From Ignatzschineria indica (lineage in GTDB: Bacteria > Pseudomonadota > Gammaproteobacteria > Cardiobacteriales > Wohlfahrtiimonadaceae): DNA of 64,000 nt. The notes under the pieces were generated by a model. The model did not search any database. It was not told the origin of the DNA and saw only the letters and a program-made list of their open reading frames with translations. Positions 27,103 to 35,871 of the stretch are shown here, in pieces (within the stretch, counting starts at the first letter, position 1; each line of letters begins with the position of its first letter). The stretch lies in NCBI RefSeq assembly GCF_003121925.1, contig NZ_QEWR01000002.1, forward strand, positions 682,001 through 746,000. Direction: 5' to 3'. Both the position numbers and the translations under genes were made by a program.

Positions 27103-27411
27103 TTACTCCTTAAATTCTTTAGAACAAAATAGACCATAAATACAATGTAAGAGTGTAATCACTTTTGGATCATCAACTGAATAGTAGATCCACTTTCCAT
27201 CACGTCGGGTATTGACCAAATTGTCTTCTCGTAAAACGCCCAATTGTTGTGAAAGTGTTGGTTGTTGAATGCCGGTCAGTTCTTCGAGAGCAGAGACAGA
27301 ATACTCTCCTTTACTTAAGTGGCATAGCAGCAGTAGTCGGTCTTCATTCCCAAATTTTTTTAAAAAAGCAGTCGCTTCCGTTGCGCCTTCACGCATCTCT
27401 TGAATATTCAT
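27103..27411 (-). CDS. ArsR-family repressor, BigR/SqrR-like
   Basis: 102 residues, winged helix. The recognition helix region is TGIQQPTLSQQLGVLREDNLV. Two cysteines, one in helix 2 (LLLLCHLSKGE) and one near the C-terminus (YGLFCS), match the pair that BigR/SqrR proteins use to sense persulfide. Start at the ATG at 27411, preceded by GGGGG; the frame to 27492 is not needed. First gene of an operon with the two sulfur transport proteins, so autorepression relieved by reactive sulfur is likely. Confidence 0.85.
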   Translation of the reverse strand: MNIQEMREGATEATAFLKKFGNEDRLLLLCHLSKGEYSVSALEELTGIQQPTLSQQLGVLREDNLVNTRRDGKWIYYSVDDPKVITLLHCIYGLFCSKEFKE

Positions 27412-27930
27412 CTTTCCCCCTAAACTAACTAACGTTAACAAAATTGAATCACTGCACCGATATCTGCATCCAAAATCGATTACAATGATCATTATACCTA
27501 CTAATAATATATTTAAAAATTATATCTTTACTTTTAGACAACAGAAAAGAGCGCTATTCCCCTCTCTTTTAGGTACAGCACTCCTATACTCCCCTTTTCT
27601 ACCCTCTCTGTGACTACAGTAAAACTTCAGTGAAACAATATAGACTGACAGAATTGATACCATGAATATGGGTAATCTTTTCAATCTTTTTCACCCATCT
27701 TCTTATTATTATCGATTACTTACTTAACTACTCACTTAACTAATTATTTAACATTATCTCATCTATAACTCTTCAGAGAGATCTCCTACATAGATTATTG
27801 CATGGGGTAATTATTGCATAGGGTAAATGATCCTCTATTGATCTATTGATCTATTGATCTATTGATAAACCATTACCTATAAATCATCCCTCGCAAATCA
27901 TTCTTTCCTTCCCCTCTCTCTACTCTTTTA
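27412..27930. other. Intergenic region with an 8-bp tandem repeat
   Basis: 519 bases between msrB and the BigR-like gene. 27835-27866 holds four exact tandem copies of CTATTGAT, a possible variable-number repeat. An A/T-only stretch near 27505-27525 probably contains the regulator's promoter and operator. Confidence 0.5.
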
Positions 27931-28413
27931 CTACTTTCTCTCTAATAATGGAAGATAATGGCCGTAACCCTCTTTCTCCATCTCTGCTTTAGGTATAAAA
28001 CGAAGTGCAGCAGAGTTGATACAGTAACGCATTCCCCCCAACTCTTGAGGTCCATCATTGAAGAGATGCCCTAAATGGGAATCCGCACTACGACTGCGCA
28101 CCTCTGTCCGATGATAGCCATAAGAGAGATCTTCATGCTCTGTGATCTCTTCTGCCTCAATCGGTCGAGAGAATGCCGGCCAGCCACATCCTGCATCAAA
28201 CTTATCACAAGAAGCAAAAAGTGGCTCTCCAGAGACGATATCAACATAGATCCCCTCTTCAAAATGTTGATCATACTCATTTTGAAAAGGTGGCTCAGTT
28301 CCATTCTCCTGAGTCACAAAATATTGCATTGAAGTTAACCGACTCTTTAAAGAGGCTTTCTCCTCTTTTGATAACTGATGACCGATCTTAGTCTCATTTT
28401 TTATCTTATCCAT
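27931..28413 (-). CDS. msrB: Peptide methionine (R)-sulfoxide reductase
   Basis: Repairs methionine-R-sulfoxide in proteins. The catalytic cysteine is in [11 protein letters not shown] near residue 131 and the resolving cysteine in [18 protein letters not shown]. The two CxxC pairs that bind zinc in many MsrB proteins are absent, so this is the zinc-free type. 160 residues, not fused to MsrA. Single gene. Confidence 0.95.
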   Translation of the reverse strand: MDKIKNETKIGHQLSKEEKASLKSRLTSMQYFVTQENGTEPPFQNEYDQHFEEGIYVDIVSGEPLFASCDKFDAGCGWPAFSRPIEAEEITEHEDLSYGYHRTEVRSRSADSHLGHLFNDGPQELGGMRYCINSAALRFIPKAEMEKEGYGHYLPLLERK

Positions 28414-28762
28414 CCCATTCCCCTTCGCTCTTTTGGGTGATCTTTAGAGAGATAATTAGAGAGTGAAAAATCGCACTCTCTCCGCTGATTCTCTAATTTA
28501 CCACTTTTTTATAAAAAAGTGTGATCACCATTGCTAAAATTATGAACGCTTTATCGTTCTCTGTCATAAAACAGTGATTTTAATAACATACAAAGTAGAT
28601 ATACTTTGAATAACTTAAGGATTAAAAATATACCCTCACTCCCCAAAAGTAAACCCTTCTAATGATAAATTATTTGACGCTTAACTATTTCTCTATTTAT
28701 GCATCTTACACACAATGGTAGAATAATTGCTTCTTTTCATTGAATAAAGTGAACATATCATC
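28414..28762. other. Intergenic region with two hairpins
   Basis: An 8-bp hairpin at 28458-28481 (AGAGAGTG, loop AAAAATCG) and a perfect 20-bp palindrome at 28502-28521 (CACTTTTTTA and its complement) lie between the divergent msrB and rhodanese genes. The palindrome could be an operator or a terminator-like element. No gene. Confidence 0.5.
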
Positions 28763-29026
28763 ATGCTAATCATCGATGTAAGAACTCCTGAAGAGTTCAG
28801 TGCCGGACACCTGAAAGGGGCAATATTGATTGAGTATCAAAATATATTAGATGAGATTGAAACCTATATCGACTCTAAAGATACGCCTATCGGTCTCTAC
28901 TGCGCGGCGGGGGTTCGTTCTGAATTTGCGACCCAAGCGCTACTCCATCATGGGTATCATCAAGCGATAAATTTAGGGAGCTTCTCTGCGCTTTGGCAAC
29001 AATACCCTCAATTACGAGATGAGTAG
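28763..29026 (+). CDS. Rhodanese-domain protein, PspE-like
   Basis: A single rhodanese domain of 87 residues. The N-terminal VRTPEEFSAGHLKGA motif and the active loop CAAGVRS with its sulfur-carrying cysteine are both intact. No signal peptide, so it should be cytoplasmic, unlike E. coli PspE. It fits the local run of sulfur-handling genes; sulfur acceptor unknown. Confidence 0.88.
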   Translation: MLIIDVRTPEEFSAGHLKGAILIEYQNILDEIETYIDSKDTPIGLYCAAGVRSEFATQALLHHGYHQAINLGSFSALWQQYPQLRDE

Positions 29027-29163
29027 CGATTAGAGATTGACCTTTTAAGTTAGAAAGCGTTAGAAAGCCCCTCAAAGCCATAAACATATCGTAAACACCT
29101 TTAGGAAAGTATGCCCTTAACCCTTCAAGATAACCCTTCTCGCACAGGAGAGCGTTAAATCGT

Positions 29164-30849
29164 ATGAGTATATTTATTACTATCTTTGTCATTATTCTAC
29201 TTATTGCGCTCGCTAGTACCGTCCATAAGTTGATTCCCTTTAAATTTCCCCTACCCTTTATACAGATTTTAATGGGGGCGATTGTCTCATGGCCTCATGA
29301 TGGCTTTCATGTCACCTTTGATCCTGAGCTCTTTATGCTCCTCTTTATTCCGCCACTCCTCTTTGAAGATGGCCGAAAGATGCCGCTAAAAGATTTTATT
29401 AATTCAGGACGAGAAATCGCGAGTCTTGCACTTGTCTTGGTCTTTGTCACCGTCGGCGGTTTAGGATATTTGATCTACTACTTTATGCCGGAGATGTCAC
29501 TGCCGGTTGCATTTGCGCTTGCCGCTGTTCTCTCTCCGACCGATGCGGTCGCGCTCTCAAGCATTGTGGGTAAAGGACGTCTCTCCCATAAATTGATGCA
29601 AGTACTTGAGGGCGAAGCTCTGATGAATGATGCTTCGGCACTGGTCTCATTAAAGTTTGCAATTGCGGTTGCACTTGGCGTTGCCGCACTGACAACAACA
29701 GAAGATTATGCGCTATTAAGCTTAACTTTCCTCAAGATGGCTGTTGGGGGTGTTATTGTCGGGATCGCCTTCTCATGGGTCTATATTAAGCTCATTTTCT
29801 ATATCGGAAAATTACAAGGGGATGAGGTCGGATCGCAGATGATTATGTTAATGCTCCTCCCTTTTGGTGCCTATGCCATTGCCGAGCTGCTCGATCTTTC
29901 AGGGATTTTATCAGCAGTTACCGCAGGGATGACTGTCAGCTTCTCGAAATTCTTCCAGACAACGCCGGTCCAGATGCGTCTGCGTGCTAATAGTATCTGG
30001 GGATTATTGGAGTATCTCCTCAATGGCGCAGTCTTCTTAATGCTAGGATTACAGATACCAAGTATCTTCCAAGAGACCTATCTTGATGCTTTAGTTGATC
30101 CCTCGACCACCTTTACAACATTGATCGGAGATATCGTTCTCATCTATTTTGCATTGATGCTCTTACGCTTCCTTTGGTTACTCCTACTGCGCTATACCAG
30201 CCCGATCACACCCTTTAAAAAACCGATGGTATTTGCCAAAATGAGCTTCAAAGAGCTTCTCATTTTAACCTTTTCCGGAGTTCGCGGAACAGTCACGCTC
30301 GCGGCGGCGCTCTCTATCCCGCTCTTTATCTCAACGAATCCTGATATTCCTTTCCCCGCGCGTTATCAGGTGATCTTCTTGGCAGCAGGAATTATTATTA
30401 TGTCCCTAGTGACTGCGGCCATCGTACTTCCCTTCCTTCTAAGAAAGAAACAGGAAGCAGAACCGATTGCGGTTGAGAATATTAAAGAGGAACATGAAGT
30501 TCGCTCTGAGATTGCCACAGCAGCGATTGAAGCCGTTGAAAAGACCGCTGAATCACTCAATGCCGAGAAACCTTCTGAAGAGGAGGATGAGCGACAACTC
30601 TTTATTCGTCAGATTAGTAATCATGTCATTAGCGAAATTGAGCAGGTCAATCATATGATTCAGAAGACGGAAGAGAGTGATGCCATTGAGGTTCATATTC
30701 GCCTTGCTGCCGTTCGTGCAGAGCGACGCAAGCTCTATGAACTCAATTCGAAAAAACGACTCAGTCCTGAGCTCTATGCCAAGCTACTCTATGAGATCGA
30801 CTTAGCAGAAACCCTTATTTTAGGTCGCTCTCCGATTCACCCTAACTAA
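29164..30849 (+). CDS. Na+/H+ antiporter, CPA1 (NhaP) family
   Basis: 561 residues. About twelve membrane helices up to residue 420, then a cytoplasmic tail of ~140 residues with charged, probably helical sequence. Core motifs: LSPTDAVALSSI, EGEALMNDASALVSLKFA with its aspartate, and GVRGTVTLAAALSIPLF. This matches YjcE/NhaP-type antiporters. Exchanges Na+ (or K+) for H+ across the inner membrane. Own terminator at 30915. Confidence 0.92.
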   Translation: MSIFITIFVIILLIALASTVHKLIPFKFPLPFIQILMGAIVSWPHDGFHVTFDPELFMLLFIPPLLFEDGRKMPLKDFINSGREIASLALVLVFVTVGGLGYLIYYFMPEMSLPVAFALAAVLSPTDAVALSSIVGKGRLSHKLMQVLEGEALMNDASALVSLKFAIAVALGVAALTTTEDYALLSLTFLKMAVGGVIVGIAFSWVYIKLIFYIGKLQGDEVGSQMIMLMLLPFGAYAIAELLDLSGILSAVTAGMTVSFSKFFQTTPVQMRLRANSIWGLLEYLLNGAVFLMLGLQIPSIFQETYLDALVDPSTTFTTLIGDIVLIYFALMLLRFLWLLLLRYTSPITPFKKPMVFAKMSFKELLILTFSGVRGTVTLAAALSIPLFISTNPDIPFPARYQVIFLAAGIIIMSLVTAAIVLPFLLRKKQEAEPIAVENIKEEHEVRSEIATAAIEAVEKTAESLNAEKPSEEEDERQLFIRQISNHVISEIEQVNHMIQKTEESDAIEVHIRLAAVRAERRKLYELNSKKRLSPELYAKLLYEIDLAETLILGRSPIHPN

Positions 30850-30914
30850 TCTCTTTTGACCTGCTGATCGTTTCTAATCATTGATAAAAGCAGCACAAAA
30901 GAGCTTCGTGACAG

Positions 30915-30950
30915 AAAGAGCGAGATGAAATTGAAATCATCTCGCTCTTT
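30915..30950 (+). terminator. Terminator of the antiporter gene
   Basis: A perfect 14-bp stem (AAAGAGCGAGATGA and its complement), an 8-nt loop and a long T-run. Confidence 0.92.
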
Positions 30951-31215
30951 TTTTCATTCTGCCCTAAGCTCTATAAAAGGGCATCGAAAATCATGGGAGA
31001 TCATGGGAGATCATAGAATCCACAAAAAATAGGCAAGAAAAAGGTCCCTTGGGACAAAGTAATTGTCGGGGCCTCTCTTAGGGATGCGATTCTAATATGG
31101 AGATGATAACGACTATTTCAAGGGCTTAAGCTCACAATAGTATCCATATCGCAGATTAAGGAAATCAATATTGATCTAAGACAAGATCTAAAACAAGCTC
31201 AAAGAGCTGCATCTC
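30951..31215. other. Intergenic region before tsdA 3' end
   Basis: No gene. A short tandem ATCATGGGAG is repeated near 30990-31012, and a GTCCC/GGGAC inverted repeat lies near 31046. Confidence 0.4.
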
Positions 31216-32289
31216 CTAATAACGCGCATCTTTTGGCTTCTTACCATTAGGCCAGTCATTCACTTTTCCTTCAAAATCAGGACGTGGAAGATGGGTAAAA
31301 TACTCAGAAACATCCACTGCCTCTTGATCTGTTAAGACACCACCCTGACCCCATGCGCCTTCAAAATTGACGGCCATCGGCATATTATATTTTACAAATT
31401 GTGCCGCTTTATAGGTTCTTGCCATTCCTGCACCAATATTAAATGACTCAGGTCCCCAAAGGGGTGGGAAGATCACATTGCCTCGCTTATCTTTAAGACC
31501 TTCTCCTTGATCACCATGGCAACTTGCACATTGCGCTTCATAGATCGCTTGTCCACGCACAGGATCGGGAACTAAACTCTCATCGACAGGCCCTGAGTTA
31601 ACAACCGCCACCTTAGCATCCGCCGGTTGACTTGCACTTAACCAGGCCATATAAGCGATCATCGCTTTCATCTCTTTCGATTCAGGATCGAGTGGCTTTC
31701 CATTCATCGAACGTTGGAAACAACCATTAATTCGCCCCTCTAAAGAGACCATTTTGCCGGCACGTGGCATCACTTTAGGATATTGATGTGCCGTTGTTAA
31801 GTAAGGTGCGCCATATTGTGCTTTTCCCTCAGCAATGTGGCAACTATTACAATTCATCGTTGCGCCGACATTATCGGGAAGAAGGCGTTTTGTCTCATTG
31901 AGAAGCACTTTACCGTAGAGAATCTCTTTGGCATTAGGCTCTTTTAAGATCTCAAGATCGGATGGAACCGTATACCAACCTAAATCTTCTCCATTTTGAT
32001 CGGTCATTGGAAAACGTTCTGGATCTGCTTCTGTTAAATTCGCGGCAATCGCGATGGCACCGATCCCGGCAATAGATCCCCCTAAAATAAGGGCTAAAAT
32101 CGATCTTTTCCAACCTTGATGATCTCTCTCTTTCTGACTCTTCATCGGCATACCTTCCCTTGCTTCCATCTTACAACTCTTATTCGACAATAACGATTGC
32201 TTCACTGCTACACTCTCCCGTTGATCTCCTAAAGGAGTGATCATCGGCGCGATTGAGGATTTTTTTAATCGATCCATTATTCTCATCAT
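31216..32289 (-). CDS. tsdA: Diheme cytochrome c, thiosulfate dehydrogenase-like
   Basis: Two c-type heme sites, CNSCH and CASCH. The block RINGCFQRSMNGKPLDPESKEMKAMIAYMAWLS is characteristic of TsdA, which couples two thiosulfates to tetrathionate in the periplasm. A hydrophobic segment (SILALILGGSIAGIGAIAIAA) lies near residue 65 as a signal or anchor. The 60 residues before it are unusual; an alternative start at the ATG at 32148, preceded by AAGGGAAGG, would give a normal signal sequence. The upstream start has AAAGGAG. Lies 8 bases after the triheme cytochrome gene, its likely electron acceptor. Confidence 0.85.
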   Translation of the reverse strand: MMRIMDRLKKSSIAPMITPLGDQRESVAVKQSLLSNKSCKMEAREGMPMKSQKERDHQGWKRSILALILGGSIAGIGAIAIAANLTEADPERFPMTDQNGEDLGWYTVPSDLEILKEPNAKEILYGKVLLNETKRLLPDNVGATMNCNSCHIAEGKAQYGAPYLTTAHQYPKVMPRAGKMVSLEGRINGCFQRSMNGKPLDPESKEMKAMIAYMAWLSASQPADAKVAVVNSGPVDESLVPDPVRGQAIYEAQCASCHGDQGEGLKDKRGNVIFPPLWGPESFNIGAGMARTYKAAQFVKYNMPMAVNFEGAWGQGGVLTDQEAVDVSEYFTHLPRPDFEGKVNDWPNGKKPKDARY

Positions 32290-32297
32290 CTTCTCCT

Positions 32298-33638
32298 TTA
32301 GTTGAGGGTAATGTTAGGGGCTTTATGCCGTAAGAATTCTCTAATTTCTGCGACATCTTTCGCTTCAATTTCAGGGGCGGTATTGTTCCAACTATTACGG
32401 ATAAAGTTAACAATAATCGCCACCTCCTCATCACTTAAGTGATTAAAGGCCGGCATAGTAAATGCCATTCGATCTGCCGGAGTTGCTGCCATCTTACCCC
32501 CCTCTAATGTCACTTGAATCACCGATTGAGCATTATTAGCAATCACTGCACTATTTAAGTTTAATGCCGGGAAGATGCGAGGAACACCATCACCATCGGC
32601 TCGGTGACAAGTATAACAATGCTCAACATAGAGAATCGCACCGGGATCACTATATTGACCCGATAGAAGCAGATCTGTCGTAGTATCCTCTTTTTCAGGA
32701 AGGTTTAAGATCTTATTAGGTGCCGGCGATAAACTCTTTAAGTAAGCCGCTGTAGCTGCTAGATCTTGATCACTCCAATATTGAGAACTATGCTCAATCA
32801 CATCAGCCATTGCGCCAAAAGCGATAATACGATCTGTACGTCCTGTCTTTAAGAACTCCACAAGATCTTCTTGACTCCACATCTTCAGCCCTTGCGCTTC
32901 ACCACGAAGACTCTTAGCACGCCAACCATCGATCACAGCACCCGAGAGGAAAAGATCGGAATCATTAGAGAGCGTCACCTCTTGATAAGCGATACCACGA
33001 GGCGTATGACAGGCTCCACAATGCCCAGGTCCTTCTACTAAATATGCACCATGATTTTCAAGATCACTAAGAGCAGGATCTGGCTGAAACTCACGTGAAG
33101 GAGAGAAGAAGAGCTGCCAATAAGCCACCGGCCAACGCATGCTCATAAACCAAGGGAATGTCGTCGGTGCATTAGGCTTCATCACTGGCTTAACACCCAT
33201 CATAAAGTATGCGTACATCGCCTCCATATCCTCATCTGGCATAATCGCATATGAGGTATAGGGCATTGCCGGATAGAGTGGTGCATTATCTTGACGAACA
33301 CCATGTTTTACCGCATTGGTAAACTCTTCTAAACTATAGCCACCGATACCGGTCTCAAGATCCGGCGTGATATTGGTTGAGTAGATTGCGCCAAAAGGGG
33401 TCTGCATTGCCAATCCACCGGCATACTCAGGCTCTCCGGGAACCGTATGGCACGCGGCACAGTCAGAGAGTCTTGCCACATACTCTCCCCGATTAATCAA
33501 TGCCTCATCATAAGCGATCTTTGCGCTATCTGCCGGCATCTCTACCTTTCGGAAATGGGTTAAAAATGTGGACCCAGCGTAGGCGCCTAAAAACCCCACA
33601 ACGCCTATAATCACCAGACTACCTATCAGCTTCTTCAT
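32298..33638 (-). CDS. Triheme c-type cytochrome (AdhB-like)
   Basis: 446 residues with an N-terminal membrane anchor or signal (LIGSLVIIGVVGFLGAYAG) and three heme motifs: CAACH, CGACH and CYTCH. Overall plan matches the cytochrome subunits of membrane alcohol and gluconate dehydrogenases, where three hemes pass electrons to quinone or oxidase. No dehydrogenase flavin or PQQ subunit is adjacent; the partner is more likely the TsdA-like protein encoded just after it. Confidence 0.88.
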   Translation of the reverse strand: MKKLIGSLVIIGVVGFLGAYAGSTFLTHFRKVEMPADSAKIAYDEALINRGEYVARLSDCAACHTVPGEPEYAGGLAMQTPFGAIYSTNITPDLETGIGGYSLEEFTNAVKHGVRQDNAPLYPAMPYTSYAIMPDEDMEAMYAYFMMGVKPVMKPNAPTTFPWFMSMRWPVAYWQLFFSPSREFQPDPALSDLENHGAYLVEGPGHCGACHTPRGIAYQEVTLSNDSDLFLSGAVIDGWRAKSLRGEAQGLKMWSQEDLVEFLKTGRTDRIIAFGAMADVIEHSSQYWSDQDLAATAAYLKSLSPAPNKILNLPEKEDTTTDLLLSGQYSDPGAILYVEHCYTCHRADGDGVPRIFPALNLNSAVIANNAQSVIQVTLEGGKMAATPADRMAFTMPAFNHLSDEEVAIIVNFIRNSWNNTAPEIEAKDVAEIREFLRHKAPNITLN

Positions 33639-34620
33639 ACTTGCACCCCTTCTACTTTTAATGCATTTAATGCGCTTTTATTTAAATACTCAATCCCTTC
33701 AATCAACGGTGCTCCCGATTGCGCTCCCTTCTAGTGCGCACTCCTATTCGCTCTACTCTTTTCTACTTGCTCTCTCTTATTATTTTCTAGAGCAACTTGA
33801 TGGAGCTATTTGAGAGGAGACTATCTGAGATGAAACTTCAAAACAATCCGCTTTATCTCAAGTCTCAATTGCCCAAAACTCGCTGACTTATTAGCTTCTC
33901 AGTCTACTGCGCACTTAATTGGAGAGAAAGCTATCCATTAGAGCGATTGACTTATTATTCTTTATCTGATTCTAAAAAGAGGTTTTTTGACTTTCTCAAT
34001 ATTACCAAGAGCTTAAAGCACTCCCTGTCCCTTAAAAAGCCTACTTTCCTACATCAATTGATGCTTTTTTAAAAAAGAACAATTTGCAACAGATATGACT
34101 TTCATCAAATAAAGATCAGGAAAGAGAATGGGGATAGGATTGAGATAAAGTTGAGGCGAAGTTGAGATAAAACGGGGAGTTGTCAGAATCAGGATCTCGA
34201 AGAGATCGTAATGAAGAGATCATGGTAAAAATGGTCATAACGAATGACGAATGATGATAGTGCTATGAGAGTGGAATGTATGAAAAATGACATCTATAAA
34301 ATTTTATGGATAGAAATTTCACTGCCAAAAAATTAACCATAATTTGATACTTTTCAAAGAAAATCACCGCAATAAATGAAGATTCTTCTAACTTTATAAA
34401 CTTCAGAAATTTCACCTATAAAATTTTTTTATCACTCTTGAAAATGATTGCCTTTCGATAGATGCTCACATAGCATAGCTCTTTTGATCTCAAAAGGACT
34501 CAAGAGAGATCAAGAGAGCTTCAAAATAAGAATAAAAGAGAGGCAGCGATATGGGTAGTAATACTGATCTACCCGTCATAATGTCATCAAAAATAGAACA
34601 ATAATAATGCTTTATAAAAG
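33639..34620. other. Long intergenic region
   Basis: About 980 bases without a supported gene. A perfect 12-bp palindrome (ATAAAATTTTAT) is at 34296-34307. The elements AGAAATTTCAC and TATAAAATTTT each occur twice, within 34290-34435, in different order. These may be operators for the following peptidase-transporter operon. No tRNA, rRNA or IS end was recognised. Confidence 0.45.
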
Positions 34621-34621
34621 A

Positions 34622-34697
34622 GATAGAACCCTATGGGGCGCTCTAGAGTCAGTTATGAGAAATCATAGAGCACTCTAGCGAACAACAGGATTCTATC
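34622..34697 (+). promoter_or_regulatory. Candidate structured leader with GAAA tetraloop
   Basis: A three-tier hairpin lies 29 bases before the peptidase start. Outer stem GATAGAACCCT (34622-34632) pairs with AGGATTCTATC with one mismatch. Middle stem CGCTCTAGAGT (34639-34649) pairs with ACTCTAGCG, with a 2-nt bulge. The inner TATGA-GAAA-TCATA is closed by a GNRA loop. There is no T-run, so it is more like a leader element than a terminator. Confidence 0.5.
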
Positions 34698-34725
34698 GTG
34701 ATCTATTAAAAGAGGAGAAATAGAT

Positions 34726-35862
34726 ATGATCAATGAGTGGATCAATGCGCAAGAGAGCGCAATGATTGATTTCTTAAAAACTTTAGTCAATATCGATAGC
34801 GGATCTTACGATAAAGCGGGGGTTGATGCCGTCGCTGCTGAAATTATTGAACGCTATCGTGAGCTAGATTTTGAGATTGAGATCTTTACCAATGAAACAT
34901 TTGGCAATAACTATCGCCTACGTCATAAGGAAGCGAAAGAGCCGAATATCCTTATTTTAGCCCATCTCGATACTGTCTTCCCTCAAGGGACGGTTGCTGA
35001 GCGCCCCTTCTCCATTGAGGGTGATCGCGCTTATGGCCCCGGCGTTATCGATATGAAAGCGAGCCATGTTCTCGTCTATTATGCGATTAAAGCACTCCAT
35101 GAGAGTGGGAATGAGGCGTATAAAGATGTAGAGATTCTTCTAAACTGCGATGAGGAGATCGGCTCACATAGCTCAAGAGCGCTTATCGAATCTTCCGCTC
35201 AAGGGAAAAAAGCCGCCCTTGTAATGGAGCCAGCAAGAGCTAATGGTGCAATTGTAAGCGCCCGCCGCGGTGTCGGAACTTATCAATTGAAGATTGAAGG
35301 GAAAGCCTCTCACTCAGGAATCGCACCTGAAACAGGAATCAGCGCGATTCAGGAACTCTCTTATAAGATTCAAGCACTCCATGCACTTTCACGCCATCAA
35401 GAAGGTCTCTCTGTGAATGTTGGCATTATCTCTGGGGGAACCTCTGTCAATACAGTTGCTCCAAACGCCTATGCAGAGATTGATGTTCGTATCTCTACTG
35501 AAGAGCAAGGGATTGAGATCGATCGTGCGGTTAAAGAGGTCTGTCGCAAACCCATGTTAGATGGCATTAAACTCACACTCACCGGTGGCATCAATCGCCC
35601 ACCGATGGCCAAAACTGAACAGAGCGCTCAACTTGTAGATCTGATTCTCTCAGAAGCCAAAATGCTGGGTTTAGAGATTGAAGATATCTCGACCGGAGGT
35701 GGTTCCGATGCCTCTTTCACCGCAGGTGTGGGTATTCCGACAGTTGATGGTTTAGGCCCTGTCGGCGGACATCAACATAGTGATAAAGAGTATCTCGAAC
35801 TCCCGACACTCACAGAGAGAACCGCACTATTTGCCCATATCTTAGCGAAACTTGGATCATAA
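34726..35862 (+). CDS. M20 family zinc peptidase, glutamate carboxypeptidase-like
   Basis: 378 residues. Zinc ligands and catalysis: HLDTVFP with the first histidine and aspartate, GPGVIDMKAS with the bridging aspartate, NCDEEIGS with the general-base glutamate pair, and near the end GGHQHSDKE with the last histidine. The lid domain is inserted between (HSGIAPETGISA). Closest to carboxypeptidase G2-type enzymes that release C-terminal glutamate. Cytoplasmic, no signal peptide. It lies 9 bases before a YfcC transporter, which suggests uptake and cleavage of a peptide-like substrate. Confidence 0.88.
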   Translation: MINEWINAQESAMIDFLKTLVNIDSGSYDKAGVDAVAAEIIERYRELDFEIEIFTNETFGNNYRLRHKEAKEPNILILAHLDTVFPQGTVAERPFSIEGDRAYGPGVIDMKASHVLVYYAIKALHESGNEAYKDVEILLNCDEEIGSHSSRALIESSAQGKKAALVMEPARANGAIVSARRGVGTYQLKIEGKASHSGIAPETGISAIQELSYKIQALHALSRHQEGLSVNVGIISGGTSVNTVAPNAYAEIDVRISTEEQGIEIDRAVKEVCRKPMLDGIKLTLTGGINRPPMAKTEQSAQLVDLILSEAKMLGLEIEDISTGGGSDASFTAGVGIPTVDGLGPVGGHQHSDKEYLELPTLTERTALFAHILAKLGS

Positions 35863-35871
35863 GGAGATTCT

